From: Tridacna crocea
Lineage: Eukaryota > Mollusca > Bivalvia > Cardiida > Cardiidae
NCBI GenBank assembly: GCA_943736015.1
Contig: OX031056.1
Location: forward strand, 67,297,277-67,361,276
Direction of reading: 5' to 3'
Length of the DNA: 64,000 nucleotides
A program made the position numbers and the translations under genes. Shown one piece after another: positions 20,797 to 31,545 of this stretch (within the stretch, counting starts at the first letter, position 1; each line of letters opens with the position of its first letter). Below the pieces are notes generated by a model. That model had not been told where the DNA came from. It saw only the letters and a program-made list of their open reading frames with translations, and made no database searches.

Positions 20797-20956
20797 ATAG
20801 TCGAATCATATTGCAAGGATACTTTCTGGCCATAAATGATGAGTCATCACAAAAGAGAATTAGATTGTAATGCTTGCTAATCAAATCTAAATTATATAAT
20901 AAGCAATCAAATCTAAATTATATAATAAGCAATCATCTTTCGGTAACTCCAGGCTG

Positions 20957-21184
20957 TGTTACTCTTTACCAGACAATCTCGAGTTTTCTTGACGGTGAGA
21001 AAAAAGCCACTGAAAACACTGTGGGAAAAGCTGAAATGATGGTAACCAGCATTTTCCCTTTTCCTACAATGTGTTCTGCCCTCCAATAGCAAGTTTTAAT
21101 CTTAGAACCAAGTTAATTTTTTTGTCTGCAAATCCTTCAGTTTGGACCAGTCTAAGATAATTATGTTGTTTGGAAAAGTGTTAA
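20957..21184 (+). mobile_element. PAL MITE, diverged
   Basis: End A is ACTCTTTACCAGACAATC. The hairpin is interrupted (GGGAAAAGCTGAAATGATGG). End B with TTAA lies at 21181. Confidence 0.75.
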
Positions 21185-21772
21185 ATAAAGTCTGCTGTAA
21201 CCTGCACTAATTTATCGATTGCTGTCCTGGATAGTTTAACCTCATTATCTCCCACTAGATGGCATTCTATAAATATTCATTTATCTAATATGGGCATCCT
21301 GGGTACTGAACCGAATCACTTTCCTACGAGACAACCGTTACTTTGAATTTAAAATTTGAATAAAGGTTAATCAATAAAACCCTACCTCATGCAATTTACT
21401 CAGCTATTATCAGCAGTTTAGAGAAATCTGAAGCTAAAGCAGGTCTCATTTCTCCTCAAATGTATTGATAAAAATTATTTTCAACATTGCTACTTTAAGC
21501 GTAATATTACAGTCAGCCCGCTTTCTGGGCTAGTGATGCGTCATATAAGACAGTCGAATCTTCAAAAAATATGACATGCGCAGACAACAAGTTTAATCTG
21601 TAAAAGTTTAACATCTTGCTGTAAATCATTTAAAAGTGGATGTGTACTGTATTGGAAAATACACACTGCAGTCACAACCCTTACCTCGACTATCAACTAA
21701 TAAATGCTTTATAATTTCTTTTTAGATCTGAATTGCCAGTGCTGAAGAAAAAGCGCTGGTCCGAGGTCCGGG
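21185..21772. other. No recognisable feature
   Basis: AT-rich. The final 30 bp (GGTCCGAGGTCCGGG) and the DNA after 29172 appear to be the target into which the large element at 21781 inserted. Confidence 0.5.
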
Positions 21773-21780
21773 ACCTACTG
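21773..21780 (+). repeat. 8-bp TSD, left
   Basis: ACCTACTG abuts TAGGGCTC here and is repeated at 29165-29172 directly after GAGCCCTA. An 8-bp duplication fits Mutator-like or hAT transposition. Confidence 0.75.
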
Positions 21781-22345
21781 TAGGGCTCTGTACCGGTACT
21801 TGATATATATCAAAAACCGGTATTTTACATTCAATAGATATATCGGATCGAACGTTTCTGTATCGAACAAAATATCGATCATCAAAAGAAAATAAAAGTA
21901 AAGCATATAAATACCCAATTTAGTTGTTTTTAACGGCGAAATTCATTACGAGTTTACTTTAGGTAATCTCTAAAGTCGAGTAGTAGAGGTAGGTGTGGCT
22001 ACCTGGGAAACTTAAAGGTAGTGGCTAGAGATACGGTACCGTACCTCTAGCCTATATCAAAGAAATGGCTAGAGATACGGTACCGTACCTCTAGCCCCGG
22101 AGTCTAAAGATACGGTACCGTATCTTTAGTCATTCTTATGATATAGGCTAGAGGTACGGTATTTTGTAGATACATGTAAGAAATTATAAATATACTTCAG
22201 TTTCGATTATTAGCGTTATTAGTATGTATTTGTAGTAATTGATCGGCATCAAAGGACAGAATTAAACTCGTTGCTGTGTGCGAGTTTGCATCGATGCGCG
22301 AAAATAATAATTGCGCTGATTAGTTAGGTGAATTTAATTGCTTAA
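21781..22345 (+). repeat. Left long terminal inverted repeat with GGTACC palindromes
   Basis: It contains two copies of the palindrome GAGATACGGTACCGTACCTC flanked by GGCTA/TAGCC, one variant with AAAGATACGGTACCGTATCT, and a half-site (22014-22160). Beyond them GGACAGAATTAAACTCGTTG and TTAGGTGAATTTAATTGCTT have counterparts in the right terminus. Confidence 0.8.
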
Positions 22346-22539
22346 GATGTAAGCGGATCTTACATTATTTTAACTTTTGTTGTTCTTTAATTGATTATGG
22401 AAAATGACATAATTAATCAATCACGGAAATTGATAATTAATCTATTACTCAATCACGGAAAATTTTCTGAAAGCACTTTCAAGCTAATTTTGTATCATAT
22501 GGTCAAAATGGCTCATAGTATTCACGTCGGGATAAATGT

Positions 22540-22757
22540 ATGAAGATTTTTCAAACATTTAAAAGTGCAACAGAGTGCTATCAAAGTGTAGAAAGTGTGC
22601 AGTTTTACAAGAGGGATTCTAGGACTATACAAAAAGCCCAGACGCGCGTACAAACAAAACTAAAAGAAAGGATAAAGTATTACGGGATATCGCTGTACTG
22701 TATTCATAGTGGCAAGAATTTCAAAGCCAGAGGGAGAGGAGTGAGAGAACAAAGGTT
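22540..22757 (+). pseudogene. ZSWIM3/FAR1-like N-terminal domain exon
   Basis: The plus-strand translation starts MKIFQTFKSATECYQSVES, then has FYKRDSRTI, a basic stretch QTKLKERIKYYGISLYC, and CIHSGKNFKARGRGVREQR. The order 'YKRDSRTI ... IKY ... C-I-H-G/S-G-K-x-[FY]-K-x-x-x-x-G' is what I know from the N-terminal zinc-binding region of ZSWIM3-like proteins, common in molluscs and related to FAR1-type domains of Mutator-like transposases. Coding similarity stops at about 22757, where AAAG/GTTATC could be a splice donor; a (CTGT)n microsatellite follows. No downstream exon with the second Cys-His pair, a DDE domain or a SWIM motif was found. It could be the first exon of the element's own transposase, a captured host exon or a pseudogene. 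Marked as pseudogene because the rest is missing. Confidence 0.6.
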
Positions 22758-23989
22758 ATCTATCTGTCTGTCTGTCTGTCTACCATCCATCCATTTATAC
22801 TTATTAAGTTATTTTGTCTTGGGTTGGGAGTGGTGGATAGAGTTGCGTGTTTAGGTTCGGGTCTGGTAAGCACGATTCGAACTGAAATTTGATGTGGGTT
22901 TTGCTTATGTATAGTAGAAGCAGAATTTTACGGCATAAATTATACATAACTATTTAGGGCAAACATAAACGGGTGAGACACAATATAGGGAACAGTAGTG
23001 TTGCACTTGGGGGTGAAAAATGAAGGTCCCTAAATTGAAAAAAGAAGTAGTTTTTCATTTAGTACTATGCTTTAAGTTCAAGAATCCAAAATATCTTGTG
23101 GATTGCTGCGCACAAAATACATTTTTTGTTAGCAGACAAATTGACCTTGTAGAGCTTGTTACGGACACTACACAGGGATATAACATCAATAAAATACTTG
23201 AGATTATGTTTTTCTTTTTTTTATGTCATACAGTTCAAATTTCCTCATATTTTTAACTGGTATAAAACAAAAAATACAACCCAAAATGATAATTACATCT
23301 CATAATCCTTACAAGAAATCTTGCAAAAAATATTGCTGAAAAATTGCCATGTTTCAACTCTGCTCAAAAATACAGTTCTCATCTTTAGACACTGTTATTA
23401 CACTAAACTTGAAGTTTAACTTATAATCAACATACAGAAATAAAAAAAGTTTTATCAGACTCTGTCTATAACAATTCAAATTTTGAAAACGAAAAAGCTG
23501 TAAATTTGGTTACGGACTCTACATGAATATGACAAAGGCAAATCTGTCTATTATCTTGAAATTTGTATTGAACTGTGCTTATTTCAATACCTTATTATGT
23601 AATTTATGATTTAATTAAAAAAAATCCCTGTATATCAGTAATTTTTGGGAATACAAATATGAACAATGCAGAAAAAAGAAATGAACTCTTTGACAACTAT
23701 CTGTTTTCGTATGAATGATATCATATTATGTTCTCATATACCTATTTCTGTAGGAATAAACATGAAAACTATTAGTAAAGGTTCTTTTTTTGGGCACATG
23801 ATAGTTCAAATATAGATATAAATCTGTTCATGGTCTAGTTACGGACACTACGCTTTTTCCTTTCATGGAAATAAACATATTTATAGTCTTTTATCAACTT
23901 TTTGGAAATGTCTGTTATTTCTTTGGGCTCAAAAACAAAGTGTGAAATGTTCAATTTCACCTCCCGCCTCTGTATCAAGTGGGAAAGTT
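22758..23989. other. Element interior, AT-rich, with iterated motif
   Basis: GTTACGGACACTAC or its variant GTTACGGACTCTAC occurs at 23158, 23509 and 23838. GAGACACAATATAGGGAA at about 22975 is repeated in inverse at about 27235-27250. An ORF at 23020-23256 has no recognisable domain. Confidence 0.55.
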
Positions 23990-24125
23990 GTCAGCGACAT
24001 GGAAAGAAGGTTGTGTAAGTACTGGTGAGAGTAAGCCAGGAAAACATGGGATGCACTGACTGCCGTGATGTAACATAGATATTGAAAGGGGCATTAAACT
24101 CCAATCAACCAGCAAATGAACACCA
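23990..24125 (+). mobile_element. SINE 3' fragment
   Basis: AAGTACTGGTGAGAGTAAGCCA, CTGACTGCCGTGATGTAAC and GGGGCATTAAACTCCAATCA match the 3' body and tail of the SINE at 33137-33394. The head is missing. Confidence 0.7.
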
Positions 24126-24316
24126 GACAAAGTAAGTAAAATAGAACATTTTGAGTGCAAAACTGCTGTAACTCAAAACCAATCTAAAACCCCAAGTTTA
24201 GGGTCACAACTGACTCCTTTATAGGGGTTATAAGATGTTTTCGTCAGTAAACAATGTAAATTTAGGTGCACTTGCTCATCATGAGCAATGGCAACTAAAT
24301 TTACATTGTTTACTAA

Positions 24317-25566
24317 TGTGGCGTTCACACTTATCACGATTCGACCACGATTGAAATCTTGGGCTTTATCGTAGACATATCGGGATCATCGTATCGGATC
24401 TTATCAGATCATATCTCATCTTGATGTCACTCGCGGCAATCGGGTTAATCGTGGAAAAATTTTTGGCAGTTAAAAATTTTTCTGCGATTAGCACGATTGC
24501 CAGAACTATCGTAACCATCGCATCAGATCGTAAGTCATCGCAACAAATTGCAACAGACCGTATCTCATCGTGTTTCCAAATCGTGGCGATCCGGGTCGAG
24601 ACAAATAGCGCGATGTGTTGCGATCTCCAACATTGTGTTACGATCTGTCACGATTCAGGATATTCTGTCGGGCCCGATTGCCCACGACTTGATGCGAATG
24701 ACTCACGAGAGGATACGAGCTGATGAGAGTAAATACGACAAGGCACAACTAGTTACGCATTTGTAACGGACGCCCAAGATCTGTTGCGAGTTATCGCGAC
24801 GATATATACATCGGGCAGGATTAATTTGTTTCATTGCTCCAACTACAATAGACAAGTAACATCTAACGTCATATATTTTAGCAATTTTGAAACTTTTTTG
24901 AGGTATGCCACCTAAGGGCTCCAAAGGCAAAAAGGGAAAGGGCAAGGCTTTGGTACCCCCAGTGCTAGAACCTGTTGATTCAGAGCCTGCCCAAGGGGAG
25001 GAAGATAAGACCAGCAATGTTAAACCCAAGAAGAAAAAAATCGTAACGGCATTAACAGAGCAGCAGAAGGAAGAAATCATCGACTTCTTCATGCAAAATG
25101 CGATCTTGTATAGCAAACGACTTGCAAGCATCAAATACCAGTCGTGCTCTCATCGTGGTTCAATCGTGATCGAAATCGCTCAAAACACCCATCCAACAAT
25201 CGTAACACATCGCAACAGAGCGCATCAGTCCTTGATGCTCGTATGAGAACGCATCGGCACATATCGCGTCGTTACAGATCTTGGACACTTATCGTTATGA
25301 TCGCGTCAGATCGCAATGGAATCGCAAACTCAATCGTGATACTCCTATCAGATCGTATGTGATCGTGTCTATCCTGGATACAGATCGTATCAACAGAAAT
25401 TGACCAATCGTGACCAAATGGCATCTAAGCGTAACTAATCGTATCAGAACGCATGAAATCGCACCAACTCGTATCTAATCGTCAAATTCCAGCAAAGTTA
25501 CACGATTTACTGCGATTGGCCAATCTTGATGGTCGTAACAGATCGTGCTCTTGTGTGAATGCAGCA
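24317..25566 (+). mobile_element. PIF/Harbinger-like element, 1,250 bp
   Basis: Termini TGTGGCGTTCACAC and (complement) TGCTGCATTCACAC are followed on both sides by CACGAT-rich subterminal DNA. The flanks are TAA (24314-24316 and 25567-25569), fitting the TWA target duplication of PIF/Harbinger. Each 400-bp arm is dense in ATCGT and CGATC words. The core holds the MADF-like ORF, which suits Harbinger, whose second protein is a Myb/SANT-MADF DNA-binding factor. No DDE transposase is present, so it would depend on enzyme supplied from elsewhere. Confidence 0.65.
24905..25135 (+). CDS. MADF-like DNA-binding protein, N-terminal part
   Basis: The ORF opens with ATG after a short AT-rich leader. 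Residues 1-46 are low-complexity and lysine-rich (MPPKGSKGKKGKGKAL ... NVKPKKKK), as in a nuclear basic tail. Residues 48-77 (TALTEQQKEEIIDFFMQNAI, then LYSKRLASIK) look like the first helix of a MADF (Myb/SANT-like) domain, where an acidic helix precedes a 'LY' pair and a 'YK' motif. Similarity ends at about 25135, although the frame stays open to 25246; the second half of a roughly 80-residue domain is absent or lies in an unseen exon. As a known pattern, MADF proteins accompany Harbinger transposases. Alternative: a captured host gene fragment. No splice donor was firmly identified. Confidence 0.5.
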
Positions 25567-25650
25567 TAAGGAGTCAAATTTGCCTCTAAACTTGGGTGTT
25601 TAAGATAGGTTTTTAGTTACAATAGTTTTGCACTTAGCCCTTGATTTGTA

Positions 25651-27284
25651 GGCGTCTAAATTATGTTCGTGTTAAACAGTATATTGTAATTGATTTTGGC
25701 CTTAAAGTAAGTTTCAAAGTCTGGCTTGTAATTTAATGTCAAAATATTTGATATATACTATGTATTAAATCATGTAGTGTCTGTAACTTTCACACCATTC
25801 TTTATTATCATCTGTGTAAAGAACATGTTCTGGTATTTTATTTGGAATTGTATCTTGTCTGAATAATGGATATTTAAGCTTTGGAAATATGTCTGCCTTT
25901 AAGTTACTGACGCTTATAAAATACTGCAATTATATCTCAATGAATGATATTAAGGGAGAAAACTACCATTTCAACAAAATGTATCTTGAAAATATAAATT
26001 GTGCCAATAAAGCTTTTTCAATTAGTAATGTTACCTACAGAATGTAAAAGACAGCTAAATTTTGTTTTTTGTGGAGCAAAAGTATAATTTTAGTTTTATA
26101 ATAATTTGGTTACGGACACTACACAATTATTGGTAAAGAAAGATGGGAAATAAACTTACCTTTATTAACTTATTAGCTGGAAAACTTTGGTGTTTTCTAA
26201 TGTTGCAACAATATTAAGCTGATAAAACAAACTGATTTATAATGAATCATTTGAATAGATTTTCCATGACTAAACTATCTACAGTGATGCCACATTGGAA
26301 AAAATGGTGTTTAGAGATATGATGCAATCAAGGAGATTTACTGTATTACATCACCAACCATGATCCTCAAAATAAACAAGGGATGCTATATTTGATGAAA
26401 ATAATAAATGAGAACATAATTTGTGATTTTAAGTGGGGCAAAAAAAATTAGGAAAATTGGGGTTTTTTAAGGTTACGGACACTACACATTTTTTGTAGAG
26501 TCCGTAACCATTAAAGTTGGTTCACCGCTTTGTCTTAGGGGAAAGATGTTGTCGAATGTATTTTCTGAAATCTGTGTAGGTCATGAGTGAATAATGAATT
26601 GCTGTGAAGTATCTTTAGAGACTTATATCCACTGAATTTTACATGGTTACGGACTCTACTATTTTTCTGAAAAGGCATTTTGTACATTTGAAAAAATCAT
26701 GAAATTTTTTTTTTCAGTTAATAACACTTCCAAATACTTTTCCATGTTGATCAACCTTATCATAGTTGTAATTCTATAACAAAAAGTACCGAAAAAAGTT
26801 GTATTAAGAAGGTTTTTTCATCCTATAACAAACAAGAGATATTCAAGATTAAATTTGCATAACATGCTACTACATTTACAGTTTTCGTCATATTTTTCAT
26901 ATTCTTTAACCAATTTTAACAAATCAAACATCAAATTAATCCTTGATAATTTTACTAACTGTTGAATATACCTAATGAGCACTTACTAGAATATTTAACA
27001 AGTAGTACAAATTGAAAAAAGAGTGAAATTCTAAGTGCAACAACATAACGCAAAAAAAGCACCATTTTGGGGGTATGTTTCATGTTATATCTCGGAGGCC
27101 TTTTGATCTTAGGTGCTCAAATTTTGGCTGAGACTTGAACATACACTAACAAATGATTACACTTAGGTTTCACTGATGTAGGACTGGTGTAAATATAAAA
27201 TAACTTGACATAACAACCATTTTTTTCAAATGATCCCTATATTGTGTCTTACCCTAAAGGCCACAAAATAATGTGAACAATTAT
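25651..27284. other. Element interior, AT-rich, with iterated motif
   Basis: The motif GTTACGGACACTAC or its CTCTAC variant is found at 26109, 26472 and 26646, and in inverse at 25773 and 26494. The pair at 26472 and 26494 forms a small hairpin (GGTTACGGACACTACAC ... GTAGAGTCCGTAACC). No ORF of note. Confidence 0.55.
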
Positions 27285-27505
27285 TTTTAACCAGTTCTCC
27301 GCACAATATTCTTTCTAAGCCACTGGCTGCTTTCCCACATAACTATCGTCGAAACATTGGACAGCAGTGAGAGAGAAATGAATCCTGTTGCAATGACTGA
27401 CATCAATCCTCGGAGAGTTAACTGGCCGAGCCGTGGATCGAACGGCGATCTCCTGTTCTCAGTTCCGGTACGCTATACTGACTGAGCTATGGGGCTAGGC
27501 CTGCA
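27285..27505 (-). mobile_element. tRNA-derived SINE, head retained
   Basis: On the minus strand GCCCCATAGCTCAGTCAGTA (acceptor and box A) is followed by CGCCGTTCGATCCACGGC (T-arm, box B). The body includes TTAGAAAGAATATTGTGC. The tail side is missing. Confidence 0.75.
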
Positions 27506-27534
27506 CATTGTTGTAAATAAATTTAGGAATTTGA

Positions 27535-27672
27535 TTGAATGAATGGTGTTTAACGCCGTTTTCAACAGTATTTCAGTACTTTTGCATTGGCCAGTGCACC
27601 TATTCATGCTTTCCTCGAGTTTTTATAACCAGTACTCGGCACAATATTCTTTCTAAGCCATTGACTGCTTTC
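27535..27672 (-). mobile_element. SINE fragment, tail retained
   Basis: Body text GGCTTAGAAAGAATATTGTG overlaps that of the preceding SINE. It continues to AAACGGCGTTAAACACCATT and a CATTCAATCAA tail. Two partial copies of one family therefore lie side by side. Confidence 0.7.
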
Positions 27673-27858
27673 TTACATGCAGTACAAGTCCTTTGAAAAC
27701 ACTGTAGGAAAAAGAGAAAATGCTAATTTCTCATTTTCCAACAGTGTTTTCTACCCTTTTGGATGACCATTTTCCACCATTTTTCATCAAAATTTAAATT
27801 GTTTACAAATTCTTTGAGTGTAAAATTTGTCTTTTGAGAAAGGGTTTAGCAGGGATAA
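27673..27858 (+). mobile_element. PAL MITE, left-truncated
   Basis: It starts near ACAAGTCCTTTGAAAACACT. The hairpin centre is reduced to AAAATGCTAATTTCTCATTTT. The B half resembles 3503-3731 (CCATTTTCCACCATTTTTCATC, TTTGTCTTTTGAGAAAGGGT). Confidence 0.65.
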
Positions 27859-27884
27859 TACATATGTTATACATGTATATAATC

Positions 27885-29164
27885 CCTGGGTTAAGTAATT
27901 AAGTTCACCTAATAATCAACGCATATTTTCGCTCATCAGTGCACATTCGCACACTGTGCACAACTTGATGAGTTTCTGTCCTTTGATGCCATCAATTACT
28001 ACAAATACATACTAATAACGATAATAATCAAAACTGAAGTAAATTTATAATTTCTTACATGTATCTACAAAACACCGTACCTCTAGCCTATATCAAAAGA
28101 ATGACTAAAGGTACGGTACCGTATCTTTAGACTCCGGGGCTAGAGGTACGGTACCGTATCTCTAGCCATTTCTTTGATATAGGCTAGAGGTACGGCACCG
28201 TATCTCTAGCCACTGCCAAACTTAAAACCAATCGAAATGCGTCATTCTTTATTACTCGCCCTGTACCCATTACACAATGGATGACAATTAGCTAATACCC
28301 CTATTCTCGTTCCCCCGTCATGTTGTTTGAAATCTGCAAATTATGCATCAATCAGCAGATTGCAGACAGATTTATGCTGATAATTGGTCAATATAGTTGA
28401 TTAAAGAAAGGTAATGAACATCTCGTGATGTGATCGAGAGGTAGCGATGGAAATAATTGAAGCCGTGACCTTTCAACCTTCCTAAGATTTTATTTGGTCG
28501 ATCTTTTAATATTGCCGAAAAATGTGGTTCGAAAATCAAATCTCTTTCCGTTACTTTATCTGAAATCAGTGTTCCGACTCGCGTAAATTATTGTGTAAAT
28601 CATTTTATATACTTGAAATTTGCATTACAAATGTTAATCACACGCGAGACCTCACGTAAGAAAAAACATGGACAAAAAAGGCCATTATCTGTTTATCGTG
28701 AGTAAAATAACAGGTTTTGATGCTACATGTAGTTCTAATCCTTATTGAGAAATCTATGTCGAATCATGCGAACATACCTATCCAGAAATTAACACGCATG
28801 AAAAATTGTTCGGTGAAAAAAAAAAAACACGGAAACCCATGACACAACAAAATGTCTCCTTGACATTGTCCGATCAGAGTCCTCTTAGACTGTCTTTTCA
28901 GCTTTTTAATGAGTAGTAAATGTAGCTCTAGTTAAAATTCATATTAATTTAGGCCTAAATAATTATGAAATTTCAATGCAATCTAGAAGTGTTAAGTTTG
29001 CGGTATTTTGTTTTTCAGGTATGCTGAAAAAAGAACAAACACAATTTTCGCATTTTTTTCTTTCTTTTATTGAAAATTGAAATATCATATGATATATCGA
29101 ATATCCATCATTTTGTATCGATACAAATATTGTATCGATCAAACTGACCGATACGGAGCCCTAA
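27885..29164 (-). repeat. Right long terminal inverted repeat
   Basis: Inverse match of the left terminus: AAGTTCACCTAATAATCAACG, GTCCTTTGATGCCATCAATTA, three or four palindromes with ACGGTACCGT (28075-28205), and the outermost CGATACGGAGCCCTA. About 850 bp between 28215 and 29080 has no clear counterpart on the left and is probably later or lost DNA. Confidence 0.7.
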
Positions 29165-29172
29165 CCTACTGA
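29165..29172 (+). repeat. 8-bp TSD, right
   Basis: ACCTACTG, identical to 21773-21780. Confidence 0.75.
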
Positions 29173-31545
29173 AATGGAGATCGGACCGGGGGAAAAAAAC
29201 AAGGCGAGGGTCCGATGGACCTGTCAAAATGGAGGTCAGACCTGCCCAGTCTTCATGGTAAAAAGTCTGATGCCCAGAAATAAATTCAGAATGACTAATT
29301 GGGTTGAATTAAGAGTAATAATTCTAATGAAAATTTGAGTCTGTTTGTTTAGGATTATCTTTGTGTGAAAGTGAACTACTTCGAGATTTTTCGGTACACC
29401 GGTCGTGTGAGAACGCTATGACATTGACTTATTTAAGTCATTGTAATATCAACAGTTTTCCCTGGTTCCCAGTTTACCTGACATCAGTAATAGTTGCCAG
29501 TGGTGAAGCCAGTTAAAATCTATGAATATAACGTCTGCACTTTTTGCTAAAAGCTTACGAAAAATGCATATTTAAACCTTGGTCGTCATCAAATTTGAAA
29601 CAGAAAACACTGGGAGAAAATAGAACAGAGCTACATAATTAAAGGTAGATAGAAAGTATAAGAACAAAGATAGGGTTGGTTCGTTGAACATCAAATTGAA
29701 AGTTGGTCGTGGGTTTCGTCCCACAATGCAACTGTTCAACTCTGACTAACACACACAAAAGAAATATGTGAAATTGCAAATTTTGTTTTGGTCATCATAA
29801 CAGTGCTAATTGTAAATGCTTCCTATGTGCCTGACGTATATTTGTCTTCAACTGAAGGCACTAAGAGCAAAAGTAAATTGAAATGGTACTCAGTAAGGGA
29901 TTTTTTGGGGGTGTGTGTGGGGTGGGACAGTGGTCAATTTGGACATGCCCAAGTATACTTCGTACCCTCCTGTTGCAAGGGCCCAGCTATTTCTATCACT
30001 ATTTTTCAGCCCTGATTGCGCTTTGGAAATCTTTACCCCAGTTTGGTTACTTGTCTTTTTACATCATTCTAAGTCGTCACAATGCCAAAACTGATCAATT
30101 TTCTGAATGCATTTGATTTTGAAAAGTGTACTGATTCATCTTTGAATTTTAGAATTGTAAAAAGGGTCAATCAGTAGACCATACGGTTATCTATATTACA
30201 GTGAACTAGTGGGCCGTATTTAGATTGACTAAAACTGAAACAGTAAGAGTAATGAATTAGAGTCAAATACCTGTCCTTTCAATCTAAACTTACAAGTAAA
30301 GAACAAAAACTGAGTGTTCTAAACTTTTATTTCTTCACAATAGGTGATAATAACAACTTTTACTTAGTCACTTATGGCTTTACATCAGCGTTACTCATTC
30401 TTGAGTTTTTTTTTTCATTCCTACTGATTGGCTGGTTAGTACATTCTTCAGATGGAATTTCACATTTCACAAAGTCCTTTGATTATGCACTTATAAGAAG
30501 CTCCCCTAGGTGTTTCAAGCTGAAAATTCTAGGGAAAAAATGTGTCTTATTGTCGTGCATATATGGTAATTGGCCACAATATTTTTGGATTTAGGACGCT
30601 ATTTGGAAATAAGAAAAACGGCCTCCGTTTCCAGTAACCCTGGCAACTTGTTATTTTTTTAAGCTTGAATTGTGGTGATATTCAGTTGCAAAACACATTT
30701 AAATATTTGGCAAGCATCACAACCTGAAATACCGTGTGACCAGTTCAAGGATACTCACAGAATTTGAACACTCAATGATACTTGATTAAAGACAAAATTC
30801 ATAAAAACTGGATTCATTTTAGTTGAATTTATAAATTATCTCATCAAAGTAGAAAGTATTGAACAAGATCTACGCACCCTTGTATCGACCCTTTGACACT
30901 TTTTTCGTTTGATCTTATATCTAATAATTATGAGAGGCTTTTTCATGAAACAAATGTTCCCAGTCTGATATGATGTTCCCAGTCTATGAATGCTTTCAGC
31001 CAATCAAATGTGTTGTAAATGGTTAAAACTCAGTGTGCAAGCGCCCAATGGATGAAAAGAACATAGAAATTAACCAAGTTCAGATAGAATCTACAAATAC
31101 TGGTGTTATTATTATTATGTGAGATACTTAGATAACATTTGAGAGCATTTACACATAAATTACTCGATTTTCCTAGTAGATAAGGTAACCGTTAAAATGC
31201 TTATGTGCATGGAAATCGGGTGGACCAGATTGTTAAACAAAATGTTTAATGCACTGAAGACATATAAATACTTCAAACAACATAAACAAAAATAGTTTTA
31301 AAAACGACACAGACATATGAACTTGTAAGGCCATGGTATGATGTCCAGCTTTTAAAAGTGTAGAAGAGGTTCTGTCGGGTGCCTTTTGCATGCCATTTAT
31401 GATTGTTAGCTTTTTAAAAGGATTTTGAGGAATTATTAATAATTTGAATGCCTCCTTGTCAATTAAGTACTCTACTGAGTATGATTTATGTTAAAATTTG
31501 TGCCTGCAGGGAAGTGTAAATGGACCAGTCTATTTTAACTCACTT
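29173..31545. other. No recognisable feature over 2.4 kb
   Basis: AT-rich. GGTCCGATGGACCTGTC and GAGGTCAGACCTG near 29210-29250 resemble the target repeat left of 21780. ORFs at 29788-30116 match no family I know. No TIRs, RNA genes or tandem repeats were seen. Confidence 0.5.

Larger units (their letters stand above)
24140..25650. mobile_element. Foldback MITE split by a Harbinger-like insertion
   Basis: The left arm (AAACTGCTGTAACTCAAAACC, CCCCAAGTTTAGGGTCA, TGACTCCTT, then AACAATGTAAATTTAG) pairs with right-arm text resuming after 25569 (AAGGAGTCA, AAACTTGGGTGTT, TTTTAGTTACAATAGTTTTG). A central hairpin, TAAACAATGTAAATTTAG and its complement, lies at about 24245-24313. Removing 24317-25566 with one TAA restores a continuous palindromic element. 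Confidence 0.7.
21781..29164. mobile_element. 7.4-kb element with long inverted termini, Mutator-like candidate
   Basis: The outer ends are TAGGGCTCTGTACCGGT and the complement of TAGGGCTCCGTATCGGT, bracketed by the 8-bp duplication ACCTACTG. Inverted similarity between the two termini reaches at least 22345 on the left and about 27885 on the right, with side-specific insertions in the right arm. Long termini, an 8-bp TSD and an internal ZSWIM3/FAR1-like exon together favour a Mutator-like element, because such zinc-finger N-termini belong to the MULE-related lineage. hAT is the alternative, given TSD size and TAGGG ends. I see no catalytic transposase, so it is non-autonomous or gutted. It has absorbed SINEs, a PAL copy and a nested Harbinger-like element. 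Confidence 0.7.

Noticed and set aside
24421-25362. ORFs other than 24905-25135 in the Harbinger-like element
   Set aside because: They translate the ATCGT-rich arms and show no domain.
22979-27250. A separate 4.3-kb transposon with GACACAATATAGGG ends inside the large element
   Set aside because: The inverted match is only about 18-20 bp and no TSD could be defined; kept as a note.
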